From positions 2,615,501 through 2,679,500 of the forward strand of contig NZ_CP102282.1 in the NCBI RefSeq assembly GCF_025150745.1: a DNA stretch of 64,000 nucleotides, given 5' to 3'. Below are positions 1 through 8,967 of this stretch, one piece after another. How positions within the stretch are numbered: position 1 is the stretch's first letter; each line of letters starts with the position of its first letter. Made by a program: the position numbers and the translations under genes. Below the pieces are notes generated by a model that saw only the letters and a list, made by a program, of their open reading frames with translations, did no database searches and was not told where the DNA came from. This stretch comes from Eubacterium ventriosum. GTDB lineage: Bacteria > Bacillota > Clostridia > Lachnospirales > Lachnospiraceae.

Positions 1-707
1 AAGAAGGCTACAAAGGTCTTGTAAACGATGTTCAGGAATATACTATGTATCTTAAACGTGAATTTCCTAATTTACCTTTTATACTTCTAGGTCATAGTAT
101 GGGTTCATTGGTTGTAAGAACATATTTAAAGAAATATTCTCAGGAAGTTGATGCCGTTATACTTAGCGGTTCTCCTTCTGAAAACTCATTGGCTGCTGCC
201 GGTAAGTTTTTAGCCAAGTTTCTTGCATTTTTTAGAGGCTGGCATTATAGAAGCCCTTTTATTGAAAATATGGTTAACGGTCCATTTGAGAAACCTTTCC
301 TTAAAGAAGGTATCGTTAACTCATGGCTTTCTACCGACAAGTTTATTGTTGAGGAATATAACAAGGATCCACTATGTGGTGTTCCTTTCACACTAAATGG
401 GTACTACTGCCTTTTCTCATTAATGGAACAGGTTTATAGTAAGCTTGGCTGGACTAACAAGAACAAACAACTTCCTGTTATGTTTATGTCAGGTGGAGAT
501 GATCCCTGCCGTAAAAGTGATAAAGATTTTAAAAAAGCTGTTACCCACTTTAAACACTGTGGTTTTCCAAATACTTTTTCAAAGTTATATCCGGGAATGC
601 GACATGAACTCTTTAATGAATTAAACAATGAAGAAGTCTACTATGATATTCTTAAGTTCTTAGAAATAAAAGTTGGTATTGAACCACTGGAAGTTGATGA
701 GGATTAA
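1..707 (+). CDS. Alpha/beta hydrolase (lysophospholipase/monoacylglycerol lipase type), 5' end missing
   Basis: The reading frame is already open at base 3, so the gene starts left of the window and only its last 235 or so codons are seen. The nucleophile elbow GHSMG (bases 90-104) sits in a hydrophobic beta-strand context. A later MSGGDDPC segment and a RHELFNE segment fit the acid and histidine of the catalytic triad. This matches the serine aminopeptidase S33 / Hydrolase_4 family, which usually cleaves monoacylglycerols, lysophospholipids or other esters in the cytoplasm. The substrate cannot be read from the sequence. The gene converges on pheA and shares a terminator with it. Confidence 0.8.
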   Translation, partial: EGYKGLVNDVQEYTMYLKREFPNLPFILLGHSMGSLVVRTYLKKYSQEVDAVILSGSPSENSLAAAGKFLAKFLAFFRGWHYRSPFIENMVNGPFEKPFLKEGIVNSWLSTDKFIVEEYNKDPLCGVPFTLNGYYCLFSLMEQVYSKLGWTNKNKQLPVMFMSGGDDPCRKSDKDFKKAVTHFKHCGFPNTFSKLYPGMRHELFNELNNEEVYYDILKFLEIKVGIEPLEVDED

Positions 708-722
708 TTATTATCTATAAAT

Positions 723-778
723 AAAAAGAATTGAGTATCCTTTAAGTAAAACACTTAAAAGCATACGCAATTCTTTTT
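723..778. terminator. Bidirectional intrinsic terminator
   Basis: An 11-bp perfect outer stem, AAAAAGAATTG with CAATTCTTTTT, encloses an inner stem (TTTAAGT with ACTTAAA). T-runs lie on both sides, so it can end both the hydrolase transcript (plus) and the folate/pheA transcript (minus). Confidence 0.8.
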
Positions 779-782
779 TACA

Positions 783-1910
783 TTAATAATTTCCCAATAT
801 TTTCATATTAAGCGCTTCTGCATTAATTCCGCTAAGAGCATTTACAACTCCGGGCTGATTGGCCCTACCCTCAAATTCAACATAGAATCTGTACTCCCAG
901 TTCTTATCCGGTACAGGTCTTGACTGAATACGTGTCATGTTAAGGTCATTGTAAATAATATGAGATAACATCTGATATAAAGTACCTGATGCGTGAGGCA
1001 TTTCAAAACTAATACAAATCAAACCTGCATCTCTTCTTGCCACTCTCTGACGGCTGATAATAATAAACTGTGTTGTATTAGAATCATTAAAATTAATGCC
1101 TTTATGTAAAATATTAAGTCCATAAATATTTGCTGCATTTTCGCTGGCAATACAACCTCTGGACTTATCTGACTGTTCCGAAATATATCTTGCGCTTATT
1201 GCAGTATTGGCAAGATTAACCTTGCCCCAACCATGTTCTTCAATAAACTTGTTGCTCTGCATAAATGCCTGTGGATGTGAATAAACATCCTTTATATCAT
1301 CAATTGTAGCTCCCGAAATACCGCAAAGACAATGTTCGATTTTTACATCAAATGTGTCCACAATATAATTCTGAAATTCTACAAGCAAATCATATACATC
1401 TGTTACAATTCCCGCTGAAGAATTTTCAAAAGGAAGAACTGCATAGTCAGCCTTTCCATCTCTAACATATTTCATTGCTTCTCTAAAAGTTGTAACATTA
1501 ACGTAGCTAACCTTATCCCCGAAATATTCTGTTGCCGCCTGCTGGCTGTAAGCTCCGGGAATTCCCTGATATACTACTGTTGCATCCTCTGTTGGAAGCT
1601 TATCTACAATATCAAACCCAATATCATTGTTTACGCCTTCTTCATTTAAAAGCTTATACTGCATCTTACGACTCATAGCCATAATCTGTTCAAACAATTC
1701 CTCTACGCCGTGAGCATAAAAATCGTCTGATGCTTTAGTCTTTAAAGTGGCTATTTTATCAAGCTCTCTTTGTCTGTCAAGAACTGGCTTGCCTGTTCTA
1801 AGTTTATACTCTGCTACATTTTTGCATACTTCCATTCTTTTTTCAAACAATCTAATAATGCTATCATCTATTTCATCTATTTCTTTTCTGCTTTCTAACA
1901 AATCCTTCAT
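783..1910 (-). CDS. pheA: Bifunctional chorismate mutase / prephenate dehydratase (P-protein)
   Basis: The 375-aa protein converts chorismate to prephenate and then to phenylpyruvate for phenylalanine synthesis. An AroQ-type chorismate mutase occupies residues 1-85 (EIDEIDDSIIRLFEKRM). A prephenate dehydratase domain follows from about 110 (YQGIPGAYSQQAA), and a C-terminal ACT domain from about 295 gives phenylalanine feedback (QSRPVPDKNWEYRFYVEF). Length and domain order are typical. The usual dehydratase TRF motif reads T280-Q281-F282 here, an Arg-to-Gln change in a highly conserved position. The gene starts 31 bp after folBK and appears to be the last gene of the folate operon. Confidence 0.93.
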   Translation of the reverse strand: MKDLLESRKEIDEIDDSIIRLFEKRMEVCKNVAEYKLRTGKPVLDRQRELDKIATLKTKASDDFYAHGVEELFEQIMAMSRKMQYKLLNEEGVNNDIGFDIVDKLPTEDATVVYQGIPGAYSQQAATEYFGDKVSYVNVTTFREAMKYVRDGKADYAVLPFENSSAGIVTDVYDLLVEFQNYIVDTFDVKIEHCLCGISGATIDDIKDVYSHPQAFMQSNKFIEEHGWGKVNLANTAISARYISEQSDKSRGCIASENAANIYGLNILHKGINFNDSNTTQFIIISRQRVARRDAGLICISFEMPHASGTLYQMLSHIIYNDLNMTRIQSRPVPDKNWEYRFYVEFEGRANQPGVVNALSGINAEALNMKILGNY

Positions 1911-1941
1911 TGCATTCCTTATACTTTCTTCAGTTTTTTTC

Positions 1942-2811
1942 TTATTGTTCAGACATCTGTTTCATGTTACATCCACCACAACCTGCACATTTGTTATCCG
2001 GCTGTAACTCCTCTAACATCTGACTAACTGTTTTATTTAAAATCGGATGTACTGCATACGGTGCTATTTGTTTAAGAGGTTCCAAAACAAAAAGTCTCTT
2101 ATGCATTTCCACATGAGGAATTAATAAATCCTTTTCATTAACTATATCATTATTATATAAAACAATATCTATATCCAAAGTTCTTGGTCCCCAGTGTATT
2201 TCACGGGTTCTGTTTGCCTCAGCCTCAATTCTGTTAACTGTAGCTAATAATTCTTTAGGTTCATACAATGTTTCTATTTCAACGCAACCATTTAAAAAAT
2301 TGTCCTGTTCCACAGGTCCATAAGGTTCAGTTTCAATAAATTTAGATACCGCCAAAACTCTGCAATTTTCATCATCATAAAGACTATCAATTGCCTGATT
2401 AAGGTATCCCTCCTTGTCTCCTATATTTGAGCCAATACTTAAATAAGCCTTATTCCACTTTCTTGAAATTGAAACAGCTACATTTCCAAAAGGTAACTTA
2501 ATAGGTGCATTAGGCTTATTAATAGTAAAATCAATAGCCTTAATCTTTGGAAACTCTTTCAAAAGTCCTTTTGTCGTCTGCTCTGCAACAGCCTCAATTA
2601 AGTCAAATCTATTTTCAGTCATAAACTTATTTATAAACTTGCACGCCTTTGCATAATTAACTGTATCCTCCAAATCATCGCTTAATCCCGGAGTTCTCAC
2701 ATCAGTATAAAGGTTAGCGTCTACATAAAACTTCTGACCGTTTATTTTTTCATCTTCATTGCAACCGTGGTATGCAAATATTTCTAACTGTCTAATCTTA
2801 ATACAATCCAT
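1942..2811 (-). CDS. folBK: Dihydroneopterin aldolase / HPPK fusion
   Basis: This 289-aa fusion has two consecutive folate enzymes. Residues 1-118 are dihydroneopterin aldolase (MDCIKIRQLEIFAYHGC start, typical FolB). From about 122 it is 6-hydroxymethyl-dihydropterin pyrophosphokinase, recognised by AYLSIGSNIGDKEGYL and WGPRTLDIDIVLYN. Together they turn dihydroneopterin into the pyrophosphate used by FolP. The last 18 residues form a cysteine-rich tail (CAGCGGC) that neither family normally needs; it could bind metal or be incidental. The gene lies in an operon between folP and pheA. Confidence 0.93.
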   Translation of the reverse strand: MDCIKIRQLEIFAYHGCNEDEKINGQKFYVDANLYTDVRTPGLSDDLEDTVNYAKACKFINKFMTENRFDLIEAVAEQTTKGLLKEFPKIKAIDFTINKPNAPIKLPFGNVAVSISRKWNKAYLSIGSNIGDKEGYLNQAIDSLYDDENCRVLAVSKFIETEPYGPVEQDNFLNGCVEIETLYEPKELLATVNRIEAEANRTREIHWGPRTLDIDIVLYNNDIVNEKDLLIPHVEMHKRLFVLEPLKQIAPYAVHPILNKTVSQMLEELQPDNKCAGCGGCNMKQMSEQ

Positions 2812-2866
2812 ATTATTTCCTTTTTAGATAATATTTTTGTTTTTTAATCTTTAATAGCATTTAAAC

Positions 2867-3676
2867 TTATGCTTTTAGAATCTTCTCAGCCATCATCATT
2901 GCCTGATAATTCTCTTTTACATCATGAACTCTAAAGATTCTGCATCCTCTTTCAAGTCCCATAACTGTTGTGGCAACTGTGCCTGCCATTCTGTCATTCT
3001 TATCCACATCGAGAGTTAAACCAATAACAGACTTTCTTGATGTACCAAGAAGTACAGGATAACCAAGTTCCAAAATTTTGTCCACGTGCTTAATTATTAA
3101 AAGATTCTGTTCATAATCCTTTGCAAAACCAACTCCCGGATCTAATACAATCTGAGAATCCTTAACTCCTGCCTTGTGAGCTATCTCAACAGATTCCTTT
3201 AATTCATTAACTACATCATTAACAAAATCATTATAAGTTATAACATTCTTGTTATGCATAACACAGGCTGCTACACCTGTTTTTGCCACAAGATCTGCCA
3301 TATCTCTTTCGCCATACTTAAATCCCCATACATCATTAATCATGTCACATCCGGCTTTAACTCCGGCTTCTGCAACTTTAGTCTTATATGTATCAAGGGA
3401 TACAGCAATATCAAAATTCTTCTTAATTGCTTCAATTACAGGCACTACACGACCTATTTCTTCTTCGTCACTAATAAGTGTGTAACCTGGTCTTGTAGAT
3501 TCGCCACCTACATCTATAATCTTTGCTCCATCCTTAATCATTTCTTCTGTATGCTTTAATGCAGCATCTAAGTTGTTAAACTTACCTCCATCTGAAAATG
3601 AATCAGGTGTTACATTTAAAATTCCCATTATTACAGGTTCTTTTTCTAAATCAAAATTGTATTTTCCAATATTCAT
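2867..3676 (-). CDS. folP: Dihydropteroate synthase
   Basis: The enzyme condenses 6-hydroxymethyl-dihydropterin pyrophosphate with p-aminobenzoate to give dihydropteroate; it is the sulfonamide target. Diagnostic blocks are IMGILNVTPDSFSDGG, IDVGGESTRPGY, LDPGVGFAKDYEQN and the C-terminal RVHDVKEN. The chosen ATG (3676) has GGAG six bases upstream. A TTG four codons earlier is the alternative start. The length of 269 aa is normal. The gene begins 17 bp after folE in the same operon. Confidence 0.95.
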   Translation of the reverse strand: MNIGKYNFDLEKEPVIMGILNVTPDSFSDGGKFNNLDAALKHTEEMIKDGAKIIDVGGESTRPGYTLISDEEEIGRVVPVIEAIKKNFDIAVSLDTYKTKVAEAGVKAGCDMINDVWGFKYGERDMADLVAKTGVAACVMHNKNVITYNDFVNDVVNELKESVEIAHKAGVKDSQIVLDPGVGFAKDYEQNLLIIKHVDKILELGYPVLLGTSRKSVIGLTLDVDKNDRMAGTVATTVMGLERGCRIFRVHDVKENYQAMMMAEKILKA

Positions 3677-3693
3677 ATCATACTCCAATCTTT

Positions 3694-4257
3694 CTACTGG
3701 CCATCCCTAAAAATTGACAAGACGTCACTTCTAAGATTTCTGTCCTCTTCAAAAACTCCTGTACTTGCAAAAGTAACCGTCTTGCTTCCCGGCTTCTTAA
3801 TTCCTCTTGCAGACATACACATATGCTCTGCCTGTGCCATAACAAGTACACCCTTTGCTCCCAGGTACTTCTCCAATGCCTTAGCTATCTGGTTAGTCAT
3901 CTGCTCCTGAATCTGTAATCTTCTTGCATAAACTTCTACTGTTCTTGCAAGTTTACTGATTCCCACAACCTTGCCATTTGGAATGTACGCAATATGCACC
4001 TTTCCATAAAATGGCATAAGATGATGTTCACATGTTGAATAAAAAGTAATATCCTTTTCAATAACAACATTCTCATTATCACAAGTAAATGTTTTGGACA
4101 AATGTTCTTTAGGACTCCTATTCATACCGCTACACAATTCTTCATACATTCTTGCCACACGGTCCGGAGTATCCTTTAGGCCTTCTCTATCCGGATTTTC
4201 ACCGATTCCCTCTAATAAAAGTCTAATTCCTTCTTCTATTTTCTTCTTGTCAAACAC
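3694..4257 (-). CDS. folE: GTP cyclohydrolase I
   Basis: The first enzyme of pterin synthesis makes dihydroneopterin triphosphate from GTP. The sequence contains the zinc and catalytic blocks [36 protein letters not shown] and [16 protein letters not shown], all intact. Length is 187 aa, normal for FolE type I. A GTG start at 4257 is used, with AAGGAGAG seven bases upstream. It lies between folC and folP in the operon. Confidence 0.96.
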   Translation of the reverse strand: MFDKKKIEEGIRLLLEGIGENPDREGLKDTPDRVARMYEELCSGMNRSPKEHLSKTFTCDNENVVIEKDITFYSTCEHHLMPFYGKVHIAYIPNGKVVGISKLARTVEVYARRLQIQEQMTNQIAKALEKYLGAKGVLVMAQAEHMCMSARGIKKPGSKTVTFASTGVFEEDRNLRSDVLSIFRDGQ

Positions 4258-4289
4258 GTCAATCTCTCCTTCCGGCTTTAACTGTTTGT

Positions 4290-5672
4290 TTAATGGTTAC
4301 AGATTAATCTTACAACCTGTTTTAGCTCTCCTAAATAAGACAATGAACCAAACGCCAAAATCATATCGGCCCTGTTCTCTTTTATTGTATCTATTGATTC
4401 TTCCGCAGCCTGCTTCAAACTATCTGCAACCTGTACATTATGGTTATATTTCACCAAAGTTTCTGCAAGCTTGTGCCCATCTAAACCTCGTGAATTGTTT
4501 GGCGTTATCGTAATAATTCTTTCTGCCCTGTCAGCAATAATTTCTGCTTCCTTGGAAAAATCTTTATCAGACAACACCCCCATTATAAATGTTATTCTCT
4601 TATTTGTAAAATATAAATCCAAAGTTTTCCTTAGTTCAAGCACTGCTCCCGGGTTATGAGCGCCATCAATTATAATTAACGGCTCCTTACTTATGACTTC
4701 CATACGTCCCGGCCAAACTGTTTTTTCTATGCCTTTTTTTATATTTTTCTCAATTGTATTTCCACTATTATTAATATTATTTTTCATACCAGTGCCATTT
4801 TTCTTATCTGACTCATCGCATATATTGGTCTTTTCTGTTAATGCTTTATCAAGCACTAATGCTACCTCAACTGCTGTTTTTGCATTTTTAATCTGATATG
4901 TGCCAAGAGCCTGAAGGTTAAGAATATATTCTTTATTATTAGATGCTTTGTATGTAACCTTTGTTGTTAAACCATCTATTTCCACATTTTCAAAATCCTG
5001 CTCAGTAGGAATTATAAGTTTTGAATTATTCTGCTTGCAAACCTTCTTTATTACATTCTCAGCCTCCACTGTCTGTTTAGACATTACAACCGGACAGTTC
5101 TCTTTAATTATTCCTGATTTAACTTTTGTTATTTCTTCAATAGTACTGCCTAAAAACTGAGTATGGTCAAGACTAATTGTGGCAATAACACTGCAAAGAA
5201 CTTTTTCAAATACATTTGTTGCATCAGTTTCTCCGCCCATTCCACATTCAATTAAAGCTATATCACAGTTCTGCTCTTTAAAAAACATTAACGCCTCTGC
5301 TGTTTCTATTTCAAAGGATGTAGGATGTGGCAAACCTTCACTATACATACTGTCACATTTTTCTTTTATTCTTGTAAGCAAATCAGCAGATTGTTCCTCT
5401 GATATGTATTCGTCATTTATTCTTATAATCTCACGCTCATTAAAAACTGCAGGTGAACAATATCTTCCAACCTTGTATCCTGATTCCATTAAAATATTCT
5501 GAACAAAAGTCATAATGGAACCTTTCCCGTTAGTTCCTGCAATGTGAACTACTTTAAGTTCATTTTGTGGATTGCCCAATCTCTTAAGTAATTCTTTTAT
5601 GGTATTAAGTCCCAGAATACTTCCCAACTTATTCACATTCTTCAAATACTCTCTTGCTTCACTATAATTCAT
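4290..5672 (-). CDS. folC: Folylpolyglutamate / dihydrofolate synthase
   Basis: A Mur-ligase-family ATP-dependent enzyme that adds glutamate to dihydropteroate and/or folates. The P-loop IAGTNGKGS is at about residues 45-54, and the C-terminal domain shows [10 protein letters not shown]. The 460-aa length is a little above average because of an Asn/Lys-rich insertion around residues 285-315 ([20 protein letters not shown]) between the two domains. The ATG at 5672 has GAGG at good spacing; another ATG lies two codons upstream. First gene of the folC-folE-folP-folBK-pheA operon. Confidence 0.93.
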   Translation of the reverse strand: MNYSEAREYLKNVNKLGSILGLNTIKELLKRLGNPQNELKVVHIAGTNGKGSIMTFVQNILMESGYKVGRYCSPAVFNEREIIRINDEYISEEQSADLLTRIKEKCDSMYSEGLPHPTSFEIETAEALMFFKEQNCDIALIECGMGGETDATNVFEKVLCSVIATISLDHTQFLGSTIEEITKVKSGIIKENCPVVMSKQTVEAENVIKKVCKQNNSKLIIPTEQDFENVEIDGLTTKVTYKASNNKEYILNLQALGTYQIKNAKTAVEVALVLDKALTEKTNICDESDKKNGTGMKNNINNSGNTIEKNIKKGIEKTVWPGRMEVISKEPLIIIDGAHNPGAVLELRKTLDLYFTNKRITFIMGVLSDKDFSKEAEIIADRAERIITITPNNSRGLDGHKLAETLVKYNHNVQVADSLKQAAEESIDTIKENRADMILAFGSLSYLGELKQVVRLICNH

Positions 5673-5749
5673 TTCCATATCCTCAATCCTAATCTATTAA
5701 ACAGTCAACTTTCATAATAAAATCTAATTATCACTTTAATAATGTAAAA

Positions 5750-5777
5750 GAAAGGCCTGAACAATTTCAAGCCTTCC
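5750..5777 (-). terminator. Intrinsic terminator after the SH3 gene
   Basis: On the minus strand a stem formed by AAGGCTTGA and TCAGGCCTT with a short AT loop is followed by TCTTTT. It lies about 50 bp past the stop of the SH3-domain gene and in front of folC. Confidence 0.65.
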
Positions 5778-5828
5778 CTAAATCTCATTAGTTTCAAAAA
5801 CTATACTAACGCTATTAATATAAAACTC

Positions 5829-6299
5829 TTAATCAAGCATATTAGAATAACTAAGATATTTCTTCATTACATATCCTGTATCCTTGCCATATTTAATCTG
5901 GCACCACTTGCCATTCTCTGAGATGACCTGTACTTTCTTACCTGCTCCTATCTGAGTTATAAGTTTGGACTTGGCACTTGCCGACTTACGCAGGTTCAAA
6001 ACATCAGTAGTATACATATACTCTTCTGCCGTAGTAGTTTCCTGAACAGTAGTCTGCGCCACTGTTGTAATCTGCTTTGCAGTAGTTGCCGAAGTTTTTG
6101 CCGGCTTCTTTCCTGATGAACAGGACTTAGCCAAAACCATTACCAAAATAAGTACAACTAAAATTCCAACACCAATTGCTATTATAGTGTTTCTCTTCTT
6201 AATCTGTTGCTCTCTAATTAACTCTGCCTTGCGTCTTCTGTTTTCTACTATTTTCTTTACTTCTTCTTTTCTTGTTGCTTCATTGTTTGTCCCTGGCAT
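5829..6299 (-). CDS. Membrane-anchored SH3-domain protein
   Basis: The 156-aa protein has a charged N-terminal coiled region (about residues 5-35) and one transmembrane segment (about 37-58, IIAIGVGILVVLILVMVLA). A Thr-rich linker and a C-terminal bacterial SH3 domain (about 95-150, YTTDVLNLRKSASAKSKLI) follow. The positive N-terminus before the membrane segment predicts that the SH3 domain is outside the cell, where such domains bind peptidoglycan. The specific role is unknown. It has its own ribosome site (GAGGTGATAGG) and its own terminator. Confidence 0.75.
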   Translation of the reverse strand: MPGTNNEATRKEEVKKIVENRRRKAELIREQQIKKRNTIIAIGVGILVVLILVMVLAKSCSSGKKPAKTSATTAKQITTVAQTTVQETTTAEEYMYTTDVLNLRKSASAKSKLITQIGAGKKVQVISENGKWCQIKYGKDTGYVMKKYLSYSNMLD

Positions 6300-6399
6300 C
6301 CTATCACCTCTTTATCTCTAAAGATGATTTAATTATCCAAACATACAAATCATCTCTATACGGATTATGACCTGCTTTACACTCCTACAGTTCTAAATA

Positions 6400-6702
6400 T
6401 TATTCCTCGATAATTTCGTCATATTCTCCGTCTTCAACAATACTGTCAAACACTTCTGAAACCATGTCAAATTCTTCCTGTGTTTCAATATTGTCAAGTC
6501 CAGGCTCTCCATCTTCGTCTTCAAAATATCTATAAATAAATATTTCTCCATCTTCTTCTCCATTATCATGAAGTAATGCAATATAGTCCTGTCCTTCAAC
6601 TTCAAAAATTGTAAGCACTTCGCATTCAATCTCTGAATCATCTTCCAATGTAATTGTTACAAATAATTCTTCATCTTCATTGTCAATATTATTAGTTCCC
6701 AT
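6400..6702 (-). CDS. DUF1292 family protein
   Basis: A 100-aa very acidic protein with the DUF1292 core (VTITLEDDSEIECEVLTIFE and DYIALLHDNGE). This family is widespread in Firmicutes and often sits near Holliday-junction or tRNA-modification genes; its function is not known. A clear AGAGGA site precedes the ATG. The short C-terminal acidic tail is typical. Confidence 0.85.
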   Translation of the reverse strand: MGTNNIDNEDEELFVTITLEDDSEIECEVLTIFEVEGQDYIALLHDNGEEDGEIFIYRYFEDEDGEPGLDNIETQEEFDMVSEVFDSIVEDGEYDEIIEE

Positions 6703-6832
6703 CTTTTCCTCTTTCCGCTTTCCGCTATTTATTATCGGTATACCTTTTTTATACCAATTAGTTTGCTATAACTTTATCAAAACATACGGGAAAATGCAAT
6801 AAAATAGATACAGTTCACAAATATTTAACTTT

Positions 6833-8662
6833 CTACAGCATCTCTTCCACAAACATGGACACTTCTATGGGGCATCCCAGCCTTTCCTCCACCGCATATA
6901 TATTTAAATAATCTATGGCTCTTGTTATCGCAACATAAAAAAGTCTGCGTTCTTCCTCAAAGTCCCTCTCTCTTAATGCCTTTGACGTAGGGATTATTCC
7001 CTGATTAGCATCAACAATAAACACAGCCTTAAATTCCAATCCCTTAGAGCCATGCATTGTCATAATATTAATCCTGTTATTTGTGCCACCTTCTCCACTG
7101 CTCTTTTTACCAAAATTCTGACCTTCACTATTTTGTGCTGAATCAATGCTATTTATCCACTGTTCTAATGTATTAAACTTGCTACACTCCTGCACTAACT
7201 GTTCCAATTGTTTTAACAACCCTGACATTGGAATATTATTTTCAATGGCATACAGGCGCAAATACTCCTCATAACCTGCACCCTTTCTAATATATGACAA
7301 TGCTGCCTGAGGTGGTAGCTTTCTTATCATCTCAATATGAAATAGAAAACTGTCTATGTTGTTTTTACTATAAATTCTTCTAACAGCGGAAATATTCATA
7401 TTCACGCTAAGAACAACCTGCCTGCTTATGTATCTTTGAGGCTTATTTAAAACATATATTAAATTTTCATTGAAATATGTGCCGTCAAACTTTAATGCTC
7501 CTCTAACATAAGACAAAATATCCTTTGCAACCATACCATTATAAATGTTACTTCTATGCTTTCCACTTTCCGCTTCTATCTTTCTGTTTTTTAAAAAACT
7601 TGAAATCTCCTGAATCTGACTATTATTCCTAACAAGAATAGCCATTTCAGACAGACTAATCCCCTGATTTTCATATTCCTTTATTTTGGATACTACAAAC
7701 TTTAATTCTTCCACTTGATTTCGAAACTTTCGTATATCAGGTTGAAAATCCTTATTATTATTAGCGTGAGCACACTTATCTAATCTGGTCTTATTATTTT
7801 CAATAACACGGCCTGCCACATTAATTATGGACTGAGTACTTCTGTAATTAACATCCAAAACAATAAGTTCAGCCTCGGGATAATAATCCTTAAACTCAAT
7901 CATAATCTCCGGTCTTGCTCCACGAAAACCATAAATGGACTGGTCATCATCCCCCACCACAAAAATATTGTTAAGAGGACTAGCCAACAGCTCTATTATA
8001 TTCATTTGGATTCTGTTAATATCCTGAAACTCATCTATTAAAATATACTTATACAGCTCCCTCCACTGTTCAAGTATTGTATGATTCTCACATAACAACA
8101 AATAACACTCTCTTAGAATATCATCAAAATCCATCTTGCCATCCTTCTTTAACTCCAAATTATAAGCGTTATAAACCTTTATAAAATCCTCTTTCTTGCA
8201 GCAGGACGGCTCATATTCCTGAGCATTAAGCATATTACCTTTAATATTTCCAATATCATTAATAATGTTCTGAGACAATTCTGAAATATCATTAGAAGAA
8301 ATACCATACCTTCCAATAATCTCCCTTATATAGTCCGTTTTCTGCCTTTCAGACAGAATCTCCGTTGCTTCATACCGCCTTGATTTTCTCAAAATCTTAT
8401 AAAAGACGCTATGAAAAGTGCCAAAGGTAACCAGTTGTCCCTTCCCTCCATTCATTAATGTAGAAAATCTCTTCTGCATACTTATAGCCGCTGCCTTAGT
8501 AAAAGTTACAACTAAAATATTCTCCGGGCGCACTTCCGCCTTCTCTATTAAATTCTTAATTCTATGGGTAATAACTGTGGTCTTACCAGAACCCGGTCCT
8601 GCAAGAACCATGGCCGGACCATCCATGTGGCTGATTGCCTGAATCTGTGATTTATTAAACAT
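6833..8662 (-). CDS. UvrD/Rep/PcrA-type DNA helicase (superfamily 1A)
   Basis: A 609-aa ATP-dependent 3'-5' DNA helicase. The Walker A segment is AGPGSGKTTVITHR at about residues 19-32, motif II is DEFQDINRIQ, motif III is GDDDQSIYGFRGARPE and motif IV is VNYRST. Late motifs are TMHGSKGLEFKAVF and RRLFYVAITRA. At 609 aa it is shorter than PcrA or UvrD (700-750) and lacks their C-terminal extension, as in many clostridial paralogues. It probably acts in repair or replication restart. It stands alone with its own promoter. Confidence 0.9.
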   Translation of the reverse strand: MFNKSQIQAISHMDGPAMVLAGPGSGKTTVITHRIKNLIEKAEVRPENILVVTFTKAAAISMQKRFSTLMNGGKGQLVTFGTFHSVFYKILRKSRRYEATEILSERQKTDYIREIIGRYGISSNDISELSQNIINDIGNIKGNMLNAQEYEPSCCKKEDFIKVYNAYNLELKKDGKMDFDDILRECYLLLCENHTILEQWRELYKYILIDEFQDINRIQMNIIELLASPLNNIFVVGDDDQSIYGFRGARPEIMIEFKDYYPEAELIVLDVNYRSTQSIINVAGRVIENNKTRLDKCAHANNNKDFQPDIRKFRNQVEELKFVVSKIKEYENQGISLSEMAILVRNNSQIQEISSFLKNRKIEAESGKHRSNIYNGMVAKDILSYVRGALKFDGTYFNENLIYVLNKPQRYISRQVVLSVNMNISAVRRIYSKNNIDSFLFHIEMIRKLPPQAALSYIRKGAGYEEYLRLYAIENNIPMSGLLKQLEQLVQECSKFNTLEQWINSIDSAQNSEGQNFGKKSSGEGGTNNRINIMTMHGSKGLEFKAVFIVDANQGIIPTSKALRERDFEEERRLFYVAITRAIDYLNIYAVEERLGCPIEVSMFVEEML

Positions 8663-8702
8663 ATATACAACCTTTCCGGTTGTTTCTCTCCAAGTACTGA
8701 AA

Positions 8703-8731
8703 GTCTATCACAGTCTGACTAAAGTGTAAAC
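8703..8731 (-). promoter_or_regulatory. Sigma-A-type promoter of the helicase gene
   Basis: On the minus strand TTTACA (8726-8731) and TAGACT (8703-8708) are separated by exactly 17 bp, about 40 bp upstream of the helicase start codon. Confidence 0.6.
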
Positions 8732-8816
8732 AGGTAAATGTGATTTCTTATGTTTTTTCAAAGAATACTCAGATTACAAACAAAAGCTTTTCTATTATCC
8801 AGAGGATTTTATTATT

Positions 8817-8865
8817 AAAAAAGACCTTTGATATGCTATTTACAGCTTTAATCAAAAGTCTTTTT
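8817..8865. terminator. Intrinsic terminator after gltX
   Basis: Long inverted repeat AAAAAGACcTTTGAT with ATCAAAaGTCTTTTT around an 18-base loop, about 100 bp beyond the gltX stop. The rest of the 8663-8967 gap holds only the helicase promoter and AT-rich sequence. Confidence 0.75.
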
Positions 8866-8967
8866 AATGTTTTTAACATTTATATTATTTTAAAATCAAT
8901 CTATTAACATTTCTTATAGTTGTTAACCTGACAGTTACTCGCTTAATAACTATATTTCGTATTAAAA

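Noticed and set aside
434-628. Open frame opposite the hydrolase gene
   Set aside because: Antisense shadow of a well-supported domain on the other strand.
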